A stretch of DNA of 64,000 bases from Thalassotalea ponticola (GTDB lineage: Bacteria > Pseudomonadota > Gammaproteobacteria > Enterobacterales > Alteromonadaceae): the NCBI RefSeq assembly GCF_041379045.1, contig NZ_CP166871.1, positions 682,001 through 746,000 on the forward strand, given 5' to 3'. Numbering within the stretch: the first letter of the stretch is position 1; every line of letters starts with the position of its first letter. The notes beneath the pieces were generated by a model. It was not told the origin of the DNA. It did no database searches and was given only the letters and a program-made list of their open reading frames with translations. Of this stretch, positions 1 through 9,078 are shown one piece after another. The translations under genes and the position numbers were made by a program.

Positions 1-590
1 ACGTATTAATCATTCACGGCTTTAATAGCTCGCCAAAATCGTTGAAGGCACAGTTAACTAAGCGTTATATCGAGCAAAACTTTTGCGATATTCGAGTGTA
101 CGCCCCGCAGCTTGCCAACGAACCAGAGCAAGCAATACAACAGTTACGCGAGATCATCGACAGCGAGCCAAAGGCAACGTGGTGGGTTACGGGCTCATCC
201 TTGGGTGGCTATTTCGCTACCTATTTGAGTGAAACCTACGATTTACCCGCAGTACTGATAAACCCCGCAGTGCGTCCTTTTGAGTTGTTAGAGCAAGTCA
301 TCGGCCGACAAACCAATCCATATACTGGGCAAAGCTATCAGGTGACCAAGGAACATATGCAACAACTCGCCGCCTTGTACCAGCCACTGGTTCGCCCGGA
401 AAATTACTTAGTGTTAGTGCAAACCGGTGATGAAGTATTGGACTATCGTCAAGCAGTTGAGAAGTACCAAAACTGTCAAATGATTGTACAGCAAGGGGGA
501 GATCACAGTTTTATCGATTTTGAAAAAATGTTACCTGATGTTGTCAAATTCTTTCAATTAGCGAATAATGAAGCTAATTCGAGTGTGTAG
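1..590 (+). CDS. yqiA: YqiA-like alpha/beta-hydrolase esterase (5' truncated)
   Basis: The reading frame is open from base 3 and continues upstream of the window, so the true start is missing; an internal TTG at 42 is not needed. The visible N-terminus has the IHGFNSSP motif typical of YqiA just after the first beta strand. A nucleophile elbow (GSSLGG) follows at about nt 190, then an acidic TGDE segment and a late GGDHSF histidine motif, which together give a plausible Ser-Asp-His triad. The family consists of small cytoplasmic carboxylesterases acting on short acyl esters. The next gene is parE, as in E. coli, which supports the assignment. The physiological substrate is not known. Confidence 0.88.
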   Translation, partial: VLIIHGFNSSPKSLKAQLTKRYIEQNFCDIRVYAPQLANEPEQAIQQLREIIDSEPKATWWVTGSSLGGYFATYLSETYDLPAVLINPAVRPFELLEQVIGRQTNPYTGQSYQVTKEHMQQLAALYQPLVRPENYLVLVQTGDEVLDYRQAVEKYQNCQMIVQQGGDHSFIDFEKMLPDVVKFFQLANNEANSSV

Positions 591-673
591 CAAACGCTTG
601 TTACAGGAAACGGTAATTGGCCGTTGTCGAGCAATAACAATAATAATTTAACTTCGTTAACCAAAAGACGTTT

Positions 674-2563
674 ATGACTGATCAATATAATTCTGAAGCC
701 ATTGAAGTATTAAGTGGTCTCGATCCCGTTCGCCGCAGACCGGGCATGTACACTGACACCAACCGCCCTAACCACTTGGGACAAGAGGTTATTGATAACT
801 CGGTTGATGAAGCGCTTGCGGGGTTTGCAAGCAATATCCAGGTAATCTTACACGAAGATCAGTCCTTAGAAGTTATCGACGATGGTCGTGGCATGCCAAC
901 CGACGTCCACCCTGAAGAAGGAGTACCTGGTGTTGAACTGATCTTTTGTCGTTTGCACGCCGGTGGTAAGTTCTCAAATAAGAACTATCAATTCTCTGGT
1001 GGTCTACACGGGGTTGGTATTTCGGTGGTTAATGCCTTATCAAGCCGAGTCGAAGTTACCGTGCGCCGCAATCAACAAGTCTTTGAAATGGCGTTCGAAC
1101 ACGGCGAAAAAGTATCGGATTTAACGGTGACCGGAACCGTAGGTAAGCGCAACACGGGCTCTCGTGTGCGTTTTTGGCCTGATGCAAGTTACTTCGACTC
1201 TGCCAAGTTTTCCGTATCAAAGCTCGTTCATATTTTAAAAGCCAAAGCGGTCTTGTGTCCCGGTCTATCGATTAAGTTTAACAATAAGGTCGCCGGCGAA
1301 AAGCACCATTGGTGTTATGAAAATGGCTTACAAGATTATCTAAAAGAAGCAGTAAACAAGTGGCCGAATCTTCCCGAAGAGCCATTTGTCGGCAGCTTCT
1401 CTTCACAACACGAAGCGGTTGATTGGGCCCTAACCTGGTTACCTGAAGGCGGTGATAGCATCGGTGAAAGTTACGTTAACTTGATTCCCACCATTCAAGG
1501 GGGAACGCACGTTAACGGCCTGCGCCAAGGGTTACTTGATTCGATGCGCGAATTTTGCGAGTTTCGCAACCTTATTCCACGCGGTTTAAAGCTAACACCG
1601 GACGACGTGTGGGATAAATGTTCATTTATTTTATCCGTTAAAATTCAAGACCCGCAATTTGCAGGGCAAACCAAAGAGCGCTTATCATCGCGCCAATGTT
1701 CAGCATTTGTCTCCGGAGTGGTCAAGGATGCGTTTAGCTTGTGGCTAAATGAGCACACTGAAATAGCAGAAGCGCTGGCTGAATTTTGCATTTCTAATGC
1801 GCAACGTCGCTTGCGAGCCAGCAAAAAAGTTGTGCGCAAGAAAGTGACTCAAGGGCCAGCGTTACCGGGAAAACTAACCGATTGCGGCTCGCAAGAGCCA
1901 GAGCGAACCGAATTGTTTTTGGTGGAAGGGGACTCAGCTGGTGGCAGTGCCAAACAAGCTCGTGATAGAGATTTTCAGGCGATTATGCCCTTGCGCGGTA
2001 AGATTCTTAATTCTTGGGAAGTTGATTCTGGTCAGATTCTCGCATCACAAGAAATACACGATATATCTGTTGCGCTCGGCATTGACCCTGACTCGGAAGA
2101 TCTGTCGGGATTGCGCTATGGCAAAATTTGTATCCTCGCCGATGCCGACTCTGATGGATTACATATAGCTACCTTATTGTGTGCGCTGTTTACTCAACAC
2201 TTTCTCGCTCTGGTACAAGCGGGGCACGTCTATGTCGCCATGCCACCGTTATACCGAATTGATGTCGGTAAGGAAGTCTTTTACGCACTTGATGAGCAGG
2301 AAAAAGAGGGCATTTTAGATCGTATTGAAGCCGAGAAAATGCGTGGTAAAGTCAATGTTCAGCGCTTTAAAGGGCTGGGGGAAATGAATCCATTGCAGTT
2401 GCGCGAAACAACCATGGACCCCAATACGCGTCGTTTGGTTCAACTCACTGTCGATGAATACGACACCACCATGGAGTTGATGGACATGTTGTTGTCGAAA
2501 AAACGCGCGGGAGATCGCAAAGATTGGTTGCAGAAAAAAGGTAACTTGGTTACCTTAAACTAA
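674..2563 (+). CDS. parE: DNA topoisomerase IV subunit B
   Basis: This is the ATPase subunit of topoisomerase IV, which with ParC decatenates daughter chromosomes. The 629-residue length is normal for ParE and too short for GyrB. The GHKL ATP-binding site is intact: an EVIDNSVDEA helix near residue 40, a DDGRGMP loop near 69-75 and GGLHGVG near 110. A transducer domain follows. The TOPRIM metal site is complete, with E418 in EGDSAGG and D490/D492/D494 in DADSDG. The C-terminus carries the QRFKGLGEMNP motif. It starts 83 bp after yqiA and has its own terminator. parC lies 1.5 kb downstream with two small genes between. Confidence 0.97.
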   Translation: MTDQYNSEAIEVLSGLDPVRRRPGMYTDTNRPNHLGQEVIDNSVDEALAGFASNIQVILHEDQSLEVIDDGRGMPTDVHPEEGVPGVELIFCRLHAGGKFSNKNYQFSGGLHGVGISVVNALSSRVEVTVRRNQQVFEMAFEHGEKVSDLTVTGTVGKRNTGSRVRFWPDASYFDSAKFSVSKLVHILKAKAVLCPGLSIKFNNKVAGEKHHWCYENGLQDYLKEAVNKWPNLPEEPFVGSFSSQHEAVDWALTWLPEGGDSIGESYVNLIPTIQGGTHVNGLRQGLLDSMREFCEFRNLIPRGLKLTPDDVWDKCSFILSVKIQDPQFAGQTKERLSSRQCSAFVSGVVKDAFSLWLNEHTEIAEALAEFCISNAQRRLRASKKVVRKKVTQGPALPGKLTDCGSQEPERTELFLVEGDSAGGSAKQARDRDFQAIMPLRGKILNSWEVDSGQILASQEIHDISVALGIDPDSEDLSGLRYGKICILADADSDGLHIATLLCALFTQHFLALVQAGHVYVAMPPLYRIDVGKEVFYALDEQEKEGILDRIEAEKMRGKVNVQRFKGLGEMNPLQLRETTMDPNTRRLVQLTVDEYDTTMELMDMLLSKKRAGDRKDWLQKKGNLVTLN

Positions 2564-2588
2564 TATCCTCAAACGGTCTATTTTATCT

Positions 2589-2615
2589 AAGCACGCATTT
2601 AGCGTGCTTTTTTAT
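2589..2615 (+). terminator. Rho-independent terminator of parE
   Basis: An 8-bp perfect stem (AAGCACGC/GCGTGCTT) with a five-base loop is followed directly by a T run, 26 bp after the parE stop. Confidence 0.9.
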
Positions 2616-2711
2616 TTTCAAAAAGATCAATGTGTTAAGGTTTTTAGCAAATATTTTCTAATAATCTATAATTGAGAGGAGTTTGTTATTAACACAGAGA
2701 AGAAATGTCCT

Positions 2712-3263
2712 ATGAAAAAATTACTGTTTACCCTGTTTGCAATAACATTAGCGGCGTGTTCTGCCCAAGGCGATACGCCAGCTGATCAACGTGCGGCTAT
2801 TGATAAAATGAATAATGAGATCTTAGCCAAAATCGACAAAGAAAGCCCAGGTGCACGAGCTATGGCATTGGGCGCAAATGGCGGCTATGCCACATTTACC
2901 AATGGTCAAGTCAATATCATCTTTGTGGCTGCCGGCAATGGCTACGGTGTGGCGACCAGTAAATCAGGCAGAAAAACATACATGGATATGTATGAAGCCG
3001 GTGTCGGTTTAGGTATGGGCGCAAAAGACTACGATGTGTTATTTGTCTTCCACACCGCAGAAGCGTTTAATGACTTTGTCAACAAAGGTTGGGTATTTGG
3101 CGCTGAGGCAGATGCTGCGGCGAAAACCGGCGATAAGGGCCTTGGTGTGAGCGGCGGCATGACCATTGGTGATATTACCGTATTCCAGCTAACCGAATCA
3201 GGTTTAGCTCTGCAAGCGACCTTGAAAGGCACTAAGTACGTCAAAAACGACCGCTTGAACTAA
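2712..3263 (+). CDS. YSC84/SYLF-like domain lipoprotein
   Basis: A 183-residue protein with a lipoprotein signal: a charged MKK start, a hydrophobic core and a LAAC lipobox with Cys at about residue 16. The rest is glycine-rich. Segments such as GYGVATSKSG, a GVGLGMGAKDYDVLFVF strand, and a GAEADAAA...GVSGG stretch followed by a Leu-rich end match the pattern of bacterial YSC84-like (SYLF, formerly DUF500) proteins. These are thought to bind lipids or sit at the outer membrane. It is flanked by its own terminator and lies between parE and parC without an obvious link to them. The family call is by pattern recall only. Confidence 0.7.
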   Translation: MKKLLFTLFAITLAACSAQGDTPADQRAAIDKMNNEILAKIDKESPGARAMALGANGGYATFTNGQVNIIFVAAGNGYGVATSKSGRKTYMDMYEAGVGLGMGAKDYDVLFVFHTAEAFNDFVNKGWVFGAEADAAAKTGDKGLGVSGGMTIGDITVFQLTESGLALQATLKGTKYVKNDRLN

Positions 3264-3310
3264 TTAATTGAATCGCTTAATCACAACTTATTCGTAGAGC
3301 AAATACCAAA

Positions 3311-3347
3311 AGCGCCTTTGTTAATAACAAAGGCGTTTATTTTTTTG
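3311..3347 (+). terminator. Rho-independent terminator after the YSC84-like gene
   Basis: A stem CGCCTTTGTTA/TAACAAAGGCG (3313-3335) is followed by TTTATTTTTTT, about 50 bp after the stop codon. Confidence 0.88.
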
Positions 3348-3515
3348 GGAACGTTGCTACCGAGGTGATCGATAGTTATGCTTTGTACAACGCATCCTCG
3401 TCGCCATAACCATACTAATTTGATGGTCATGGCCATCCACATTGTTTTGTTGAGGGCAATGTGTCGACAGGCGTTTGACTAGCTCACTTTGTATTATTTA
3501 TAGATTATCTTTGTT

Positions 3516-3935
3516 ATGAACATCAGTGAACAACAACAAAAAGCAAAAACTCTATGTCACATCTCGCTCGGTACGAACCAACTTCAGCGTGCCAGTAAGT
3601 TTTATGATGTGGTATTGGCTACCCTAGATATTTACCGCGTTACTGAGCATGAGCAGTCGGTGGCGTACGGCAAAGGCTACCCGACATTCTGGTTACAAAT
3701 TCCCTATGATCAAGGGCCTGCAACGGTCGGCAATGGCTCTCATATTGGCTTTATGGCAACCAGTAAAGAACAAGTCAATGAGTTTTATCGCGTAGCGATT
3801 GACGCTGGGGCTCAGTGCAATGGCCGGCCAGGCCCGCGCCCCGAGTATGGCGACGCGTATTACGGCTGTTTTGTCATCGACTTAGACGGTCATCGCATAG
3901 AAGCCAGCTTTTGGGACGTCAACTATTCCAAATAA
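3516..3935 (+). CDS. VOC (glyoxalase/bleomycin-resistance fold) protein
   Basis: A 139-residue single-module VOC protein. It begins with the HISLGTNQLQRASKFYD pattern of the first beta-alpha unit. The middle holds a conserved-type GNGSHIGF strand near residue 75, and the end has the DLDGHRIEA strand that usually carries a metal-ligand Glu. The paired His and Glu suggest a metal-dependent enzyme of the glyoxalase-like group, but the substrate cannot be read from the sequence. It is a single gene between two terminators, upstream of parC. An ATG start at 3516 fits the length of the family. Confidence 0.82.
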   Translation: MNISEQQQKAKTLCHISLGTNQLQRASKFYDVVLATLDIYRVTEHEQSVAYGKGYPTFWLQIPYDQGPATVGNGSHIGFMATSKEQVNEFYRVAIDAGAQCNGRPGPRPEYGDAYYGCFVIDLDGHRIEASFWDVNYSK

Positions 3936-3957
3936 TAACTAATATACTGTAAATTGG

Positions 3958-3990
3958 GAAAAAACAGTTTTTTACTGAACTGTTTTTCGC
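3958..3990 (+). terminator. Rho-independent terminator after the VOC gene
   Basis: A stem AAAACAGTT/AACTGTTTT (3961-3986) with an 8-base loop is followed by a T-rich end, 25 bp after the stop codon. The A/T symmetry would allow partial function on either strand. Confidence 0.75.
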
Positions 3991-4070
3991 TATTCTAAAC
4001 AACATAATAATAATGATATTTTTACAGATTATTTGACCTTTCAACGTCAAAATTTGGGACCCCGTTTATT

Positions 4071-6323
4071 ATGTCTGATGCAATTGAAATGAGCTTAGAT
4101 GGTGTTGAACAGTTACCTCTAAGGCGTTTTACCGAAGATGCTTACCTAAATTACTCGATGTACGTGATCATGGATCGCGCACTGCCTCACATTGGCGATG
4201 GCTTAAAGCCGGTGCAAAGACGCATCGTCTATGCGATGAGCGAGTTGGGCTTAAATGCCGCTGCCAAATATAAAAAATCCGCACGTACGGTCGGTGATGT
4301 ATTGGGTAAGTTCCACCCGCATGGCGATTCGGCGTGTTACGAAGCGATGGTGTTGATGGCACAACCGTTCTCCTATCGTTATCCACTGGTCGACGGGCAG
4401 GGTAACTGGGGTGCCCCTGACGATCCCAAATCTTTTGCGGCGATGCGTTATACCGAAGCAAAATTATCAAAATTTGCTGAAGTTCTGCTGTCAGAGCTAG
4501 GCCAAGGAACCGTTGATTGGTTACCCAACTTTGACGGCACGATGAAAGAGCCGAAAACCTTACCGGCTAGGTTGCCACATATTCTGTTAAATGGCATCAC
4601 CGGTATTGCGGTTGGTATGGCAACTGATATTCCTCCGCATAACGTGCGTGAGTTGGCAAACGCTTGCGTTCATTTAATAGAACAGCCCAAAGCTGACGTT
4701 GATGACCTGCTCGAGCATGTGCAAGCCCCAGACTACCCCACCGATGCTGAGATTATTACCCCGCGTGAAGATATCGCCAAAATTTATCGCACCGGACGCG
4801 GCAGCATTAAAATGCGTGCAGTGTATGATATGGAGCAAGGTGACATCGTTATCACTGCGTTACCACATCAAGCGTCTGGCGCAAAAATTTTAGAGCAAAT
4901 AGCACAGCAGATGCAGGCTAAAAAGCTGCCTATGGTGGTTGATTTACGCGATGAGTCAGATCACGAAAATCCAACTCGCTTAGTGGTGGTGCCGCGTTCT
5001 AATCGCGTTGATGTAGAACAATTGATGCAGCATTTGTTTGCTACGACGGACCTTGAGAAAAACTATCGCGTTAACTTAAACATGCTTGGTTTAGACAACC
5101 GTCCGGCGGTTAAGAACCTGCAACAAATTCTAACCGAATGGCTTGAGTTTAGACGTGAGACAATCCGTCGTCGCTTGCAATATCGCTTAGACAAAGTGTT
5201 AGCGCGATTACACATCCTTGAAGGCTTATTAATCGCCTATCTCAATATTGATGAAGTGATTGCCATTATTCGAGAATACGATGATGCCAAAGGCGAGTTA
5301 ATGAGTCGTTTTGGTTTGAGTAAAACTCAAGCTGAAGCGATTCTAGAAATTAAACTACGTCAACTAGCCAAACTCGAAGAAATTAAAATTCGCGCAGAGC
5401 AAGATGAGTTATCAAAAGAACGCGATCACATTGAGAAGATCCTAGGTTCGAAAGCGCGCCTTAATACGCTGATGAAAAAAGAGATTTTAAAGGCAGCTGA
5501 AGATTATGGTGATGATCGTCGCTGTCAGCTTGTCGAGCGTCACGAAGCTAAAGCACTCGATGAAAAAGACTTGATGCCGTCTGAACCGGTTACTGTTGTC
5601 GTGTCGGAAAAAGGCTGGGCTAGAGCGGCGAAAGGCCATGATATCGATGCGTCCGGCTTGAGCTACAAGGCCGGTGATAGCTATTTGTGTAGTGCCAAGG
5701 GACGAAGTAATAACCCAGCCGTGTTTATCGACTCATCGGGGCGCGCTTTCGCGACGGATGCGCACTCGTTGCCGTCAGCTCGCTCGCAAGGTGAGCCATT
5801 AACAGGGCGTTTCAACTTGGCATCTGGTGCCAATTTCTGTCAGGTTGTTATGGGTAACGAAGGTCAAAAGTACTTACTTGCCTCAGATAGCGGTTATGGC
5901 TTTATCGGTACGTTTGACGATATGGTGTCACGCAATAAAAACGGTAAAGCGTTATTGACGGTTCCCCAAGGGGCACAGGTACTCAGCCCAGTTGAAATCG
6001 ACTCAGTTGAACAACAATTGTGTTTATCGATTAGCACCGAAGGGCGGATGCTTTTATTTCCATTGAAAGATTTACCGCAATTGAGTAAAGGTAAAGGTAA
6101 TAAAATTATCAACATCCCGTCAGCGAGAGCGAAAGCAAGAGAAGAGTTTGTTACTGTATTAACTGTCGTTGGTACTGAGCAACCGGTTACCCTTTATGCG
6201 GGTAAACGCAAGCTGACTTTGAAGCCGAGCGATTTAGAACACTATCGCGGCGAGCGCGGCCGACGAGGTAACAAATTGCCACGAGGTTTACAGCGAGTTG
6301 ACCGCATCGAAGTGGGTGAATAA
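4071..6323 (+). CDS. parC: DNA topoisomerase IV subunit A
   Basis: This is the breakage-reunion subunit that pairs with ParE. The 750-residue length fits ParC. The catalytic tyrosine is Y127 in [11 protein letters not shown]. The quinolone-resistance region [13 protein letters not shown] keeps Ser (S87) and Glu (E91), equivalent to E. coli S80 and E84, so no classical resistance change is present. The winged-helix and tower domains are followed by a long coiled-coil region (about 360-460, many Glu/Arg/Lys) and a C-terminal beta-pinwheel of degenerate blades. It has its own terminator and is followed by plsC, a neighbourhood shared with E. coli. Confidence 0.97.
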   Translation: MSDAIEMSLDGVEQLPLRRFTEDAYLNYSMYVIMDRALPHIGDGLKPVQRRIVYAMSELGLNAAAKYKKSARTVGDVLGKFHPHGDSACYEAMVLMAQPFSYRYPLVDGQGNWGAPDDPKSFAAMRYTEAKLSKFAEVLLSELGQGTVDWLPNFDGTMKEPKTLPARLPHILLNGITGIAVGMATDIPPHNVRELANACVHLIEQPKADVDDLLEHVQAPDYPTDAEIITPREDIAKIYRTGRGSIKMRAVYDMEQGDIVITALPHQASGAKILEQIAQQMQAKKLPMVVDLRDESDHENPTRLVVVPRSNRVDVEQLMQHLFATTDLEKNYRVNLNMLGLDNRPAVKNLQQILTEWLEFRRETIRRRLQYRLDKVLARLHILEGLLIAYLNIDEVIAIIREYDDAKGELMSRFGLSKTQAEAILEIKLRQLAKLEEIKIRAEQDELSKERDHIEKILGSKARLNTLMKKEILKAAEDYGDDRRCQLVERHEAKALDEKDLMPSEPVTVVVSEKGWARAAKGHDIDASGLSYKAGDSYLCSAKGRSNNPAVFIDSSGRAFATDAHSLPSARSQGEPLTGRFNLASGANFCQVVMGNEGQKYLLASDSGYGFIGTFDDMVSRNKNGKALLTVPQGAQVLSPVEIDSVEQQLCLSISTEGRMLLFPLKDLPQLSKGKGNKIINIPSARAKAREEFVTVLTVVGTEQPVTLYAGKRKLTLKPSDLEHYRGERGRRGNKLPRGLQRVDRIEVGE

Positions 6324-6360
6324 TACTCAGATCACAGGCCGTCAGTGACTTGTTAACACC

Positions 6361-6388
6361 GGGCAGCAAAGCTGCCCTTTTTTTTTGC
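6361..6388 (+). terminator. Rho-independent terminator of parC
   Basis: A perfect GC-rich stem GGGCAGC/GCTGCCC with an AAA loop is followed by nine T residues. Confidence 0.93.
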
Positions 6389-6415
6389 TTATTTTACCCT
6401 CTGTAAACATAGCAT

Positions 6416-6445
6416 TTCGCAACGTGGATTATTTATGTGTATAAT
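6416..6445 (+). promoter_or_regulatory. Putative sigma-70 promoter for plsC-rraB
   Basis: A perfect -10 box TATAAT lies at 6440-6445. A poor -35-like TTCGCA lies 18 bp upstream at 6416-6421. It sits just after the parC terminator and 35 bp before the plsC start. The -10 is convincing; the -35 is weak. Confidence 0.5.
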
Positions 6446-6480
6446 TCGCGTCCTAAAATTGAGTTTTTGAGGTTTATTTT

Positions 6481-7236
6481 GTGCTAGCAGTACTGCGCGT
6501 TTTATTAATATGTATCGCCTTAGTGGTAATTTTCACCTTTTCTATGCTGTTGTGTATCGTCAGGCCGTTTCACCGAAATAACGTTCGCGATACCGCATCG
6601 CTGGTGGGCAAGATGGCGTTTATTCTCGGCGTTAAGGTAGAAATACGTGGGCCTAAGCACGATCCCAGCATTGGTCCCGTTGTCTATGTGGCGAATCACC
6701 AAAACTCATATGATATCTTTACCGTGAGTGCATCACTGCCCCAAGAAACGGTTAGTGTTGGCAAAAAAAGCTTAAAGTGGATCCCGTTGTTTGGCCAGAT
6801 GTACTGGTTTACTGGAAACATATTAATTGATCGCGCCAATCGCGCTAAAGCACATGGCACCATTGCCTCTGCAGCTGAAAAAATTAAGCAGCGCAATATA
6901 TCGGTGTGGTTGTTTCCAGAAGGTACTCGCAGTTACGGCCGAGGTTTACTACCCTTTAAGACAGGTGCCTTTCATACTGCGGCAATGGCTGGTGTACCGA
7001 TTGTCCCTGTGTGCGTGAGCAACTCCCATAACTTGGTGAACTTAAATCGTTGGAATAACGGAAAAATGATCATTGAGTTTTTAGAACCTATTGCGGTTGA
7101 AAACAGCCAGCGCGATTACATTCGCCATTTTGCCAACGATACTCATGCGCTGATGTTGGAAAAAATTATCGAACTGAGTGAAGAAGTAAACAATCCCTTT
7201 GAAACAATCCATACTAGCGAGCAAAAAGCAGGATAA
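6481..7236 (+). CDS. plsC: 1-acyl-sn-glycerol-3-phosphate acyltransferase
   Basis: This enzyme transfers an acyl chain to lysophosphatidic acid to make phosphatidic acid at the inner membrane. The 251-residue length matches PlsC. It has one or two N-terminal membrane helices (about residues 3-28), the catalytic HX4D motif at H73/D78 (NHQNSYD) and the glycerol-phosphate-binding FPEGTRS motif at 145-151. A VPIVPV segment comes later. Translation starts at GTG 6481 after a GAGG-type ribosome-binding site. It follows parC as in E. coli and is four bases from rraB, so the two are probably cotranscribed. Confidence 0.93.
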   Translation: MLAVLRVLLICIALVVIFTFSMLLCIVRPFHRNNVRDTASLVGKMAFILGVKVEIRGPKHDPSIGPVVYVANHQNSYDIFTVSASLPQETVSVGKKSLKWIPLFGQMYWFTGNILIDRANRAKAHGTIASAAEKIKQRNISVWLFPEGTRSYGRGLLPFKTGAFHTAAMAGVPIVPVCVSNSHNLVNLNRWNNGKMIIEFLEPIAVENSQRDYIRHFANDTHALMLEKIIELSEEVNNPFETIHTSEQKAG

Positions 7237-7240
7237 GTTA

Positions 7241-7621
7241 ATGAGTACAAAAACGATTGAGTTGAGCGCCGATCAGCAAGCCGAATTACAAGAGTGGTTT
7301 GCTCATACAGATGCGCTTGTCAATGAGTTATTAGAAGATGGCTCAAACGATGAAGCGCTACACACCATTGAGCATCACTTTTCATGCAGTAACTTTGAGG
7401 TACTAGAAGCCGCCGCTATTGCCGCATTTAAGCAAGGTCTAGAGGTTGAAGAGCCTGAAGAAGCAGAGTTGGAAAACGGTGCCCGCGTATTTGCTTTTGA
7501 TATTGTCACTGAGCAATACCTTGAGGAAGATGTGATTAAGCAAGAAGCACAGCAAATGTTTGAATTCGCCCTTGCTAATAATATTGACTATGACGGTTGG
7601 GGCACTTACTTCGAAGAGTGA
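7241..7621 (+). CDS. rraB: Regulator of ribonuclease E activity B
   Basis: RraB binds RNase E and alters the composition and activity of the degradosome. The protein is 126 residues and very acidic. It keeps the family signatures ELLEDGS and TIEHHFSC near the start, the AFKQGLEVEEPEE segment, and the closing DYDGWGTYFEE motif. An upstream in-frame codon at 7199 overlaps plsC and has no support. The ATG at 7241 begins with MSTKTIEL and gives the expected length. It sits four bases behind plsC. The acidic linker and tail that follow YFE in E. coli RraB are missing here. Confidence 0.93.
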   Translation: MSTKTIELSADQQAELQEWFAHTDALVNELLEDGSNDEALHTIEHHFSCSNFEVLEAAAIAAFKQGLEVEEPEEAELENGARVFAFDIVTEQYLEEDVIKQEAQQMFEFALANNIDYDGWGTYFEE

Positions 7622-7652
7622 TCGGGTAATAGCTAAAAATCATATTAAAAAC

Positions 7653-7678
7653 GGCTGTCTAAATGATGGCCTTTTTTA
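7653..7678 (+). terminator. Rho-independent terminator of plsC-rraB
   Basis: A stem GGCTGTC/GATGGCC, with G-U pairs, surrounds a TAAAT loop and is followed by seven T residues, 31 bp after rraB. Confidence 0.72.
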
Positions 7679-7789
7679 TATCTGCTCTTCGTCTGTTTTT
7701 GTACAGGCAATGCTCACTCGTGCTAGATGAGCCTCTTTGGCACGATATACATAACCAACCGCTGGCTTGTGCGAGGCCGTCTATAGCGG

Positions 7790-8965
7790 TTAAAAATCGT
7801 AGCTCAAAGCGACGATAAATAACATGTCAGTGCGTTCAGGTGTTATACCTTGTTCGTTATCAATTGGCTCTGCAACGTGATCGACAATCGCTTTCAGGTC
7901 TATATCAAGATCACTGATTAAGTCGATTGCTAGCCCAGTTTCTAAGTGATGTATGGTTTTTCCTGATGATGACGAGACCAATTTAACGTCATAAGTTAAA
8001 TGAAATTCAATATCATCACTCAGATCACGCTCGTAAATGGTACCCAGTAATAAGGCTGGAGAAGTGTTACTTTGCTGATTAGATGAGTCCACTCGCTCAA
8101 ACTTGGTATATTGCAAACTGGGGCCGACATAAACGTCCCACCTAAAGTCTGGCTGGTCAAACACCGTGTAACCGGCGGCAACACCGCCAGTTACACGCAT
8201 GGCGATATTTTTAAACTTATCGGTATAGTATTCAAATGATGGAAGGCGAAAAAACAGTTGGCGTGAATAGTACCAATCATATGAGCCATTAAAGCGGTGG
8301 TTTTCTTCCGTTTTTACTGATTGCAAGGTGTTGGGATCTTGTACTTGTGAAAATAATCCGGTGTAGCTGAGTAGTGTCCTCGTTTCTGAGGTCAACCGCC
8401 TCGCATTGAATTGGGCAGTATAGTCAAATCGCTCTGAATTACCTTTGCGAAAATTTAAACCGATACCTAAATGGCCGTCCCATAAACTGTCTCCGCTATT
8501 TTCTGAAGGCGCAATAGAGAGTAAGCTAGAGCGTTCAACACAAAACTCGGATTGCTCACGCAACAGTAATCTGTGTCTACTGACAAATAGTTGACCGTGA
8601 TATATTTGCCCATTATCAAGGCGAAAACTCATGACGCTATTGGTTTGTAGTTTGGCAATGTTTTTCATTTTGATGGTAAATGTGCCCACCTCATCACTGT
8701 TAAAATCGACTTTGTCGTGATACATGGAAATCAATTCACCAGCAAAAAGTTCGCCTTCTTTGGTGAGCAACCAATCTTTACTTGTGTCGTTGTTAATTAA
8801 TTCGAGGGAGCAGGAATTGACTTCGTCAACAGGCTGAGTATGCAGTTGCGCACTACGGCTAACGGGTGTGTCGTGCGAGCTCGGTACCGTTTGCCCACTT
8901 TGGGCAGCAAACGACATTAGCCAATACAGAAAACTTGCCATGAGACATTGAAGTATGAAGTGCAT
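7790..8965 (-). CDS. DUF481 (YdiY-like) outer-membrane beta-barrel protein
   Basis: A 391-residue protein with a hydrophobic N-terminal segment and an AQS-type signal-peptide end near residue 22. A periplasmic part of about residues 60-160 has repeated short strands (KEGELFAGEL, LDNGQIYHGQL). The DUF481 barrel begins at WDGHLGIGLNFRKGNSERFDY. It continues as alternating aromatic strands to a terminal ALSYDF, and a final Phe is the usual Bam-recognition residue. The family includes salt-induced outer-membrane proteins of unknown transport role. It is a single gene, convergent with rraB and separated from valS by a terminator. Confidence 0.82.
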   Translation of the reverse strand: MHFILQCLMASFLYWLMSFAAQSGQTVPSSHDTPVSRSAQLHTQPVDEVNSCSLELINNDTSKDWLLTKEGELFAGELISMYHDKVDFNSDEVGTFTIKMKNIAKLQTNSVMSFRLDNGQIYHGQLFVSRHRLLLREQSEFCVERSSLLSIAPSENSGDSLWDGHLGIGLNFRKGNSERFDYTAQFNARRLTSETRTLLSYTGLFSQVQDPNTLQSVKTEENHRFNGSYDWYYSRQLFFRLPSFEYYTDKFKNIAMRVTGGVAAGYTVFDQPDFRWDVYVGPSLQYTKFERVDSSNQQSNTSPALLLGTIYERDLSDDIEFHLTYDVKLVSSSSGKTIHHLETGLAIDLISDLDIDLKAIVDHVAEPIDNEQGITPERTDMLFIVALSYDF

Positions 8966-9027
8966 AAATTATTCGCGAGTTATTAATTGTTATTACTTCT
9001 TTTACTGTAGCAATGATTGGCCTAAAA

Positions 9028-9060
9028 AAAAGCCAGTAACAAAGTTACTGGCTTTTTTTT
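9028..9060 (-). terminator. Rho-independent terminator of the pepA-holC-valS operon
   Basis: A perfect nine-pair stem GCCAGTAAC/GTTACTGGC (9032-9052) with an AAA loop is flanked by a run of A on the left and T on the right. On the minus strand it lies just beyond the valS stop codon and reads into seven or more T residues. Confidence 0.92.
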
Positions 9061-9078
9061 ATTTTATTACAATGTGTA

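Noticed and set aside
4320..4350. Quinolone-resistance mutation in parC
   Set aside because: The region reads wild type, with Ser at 87 and Glu at 91.
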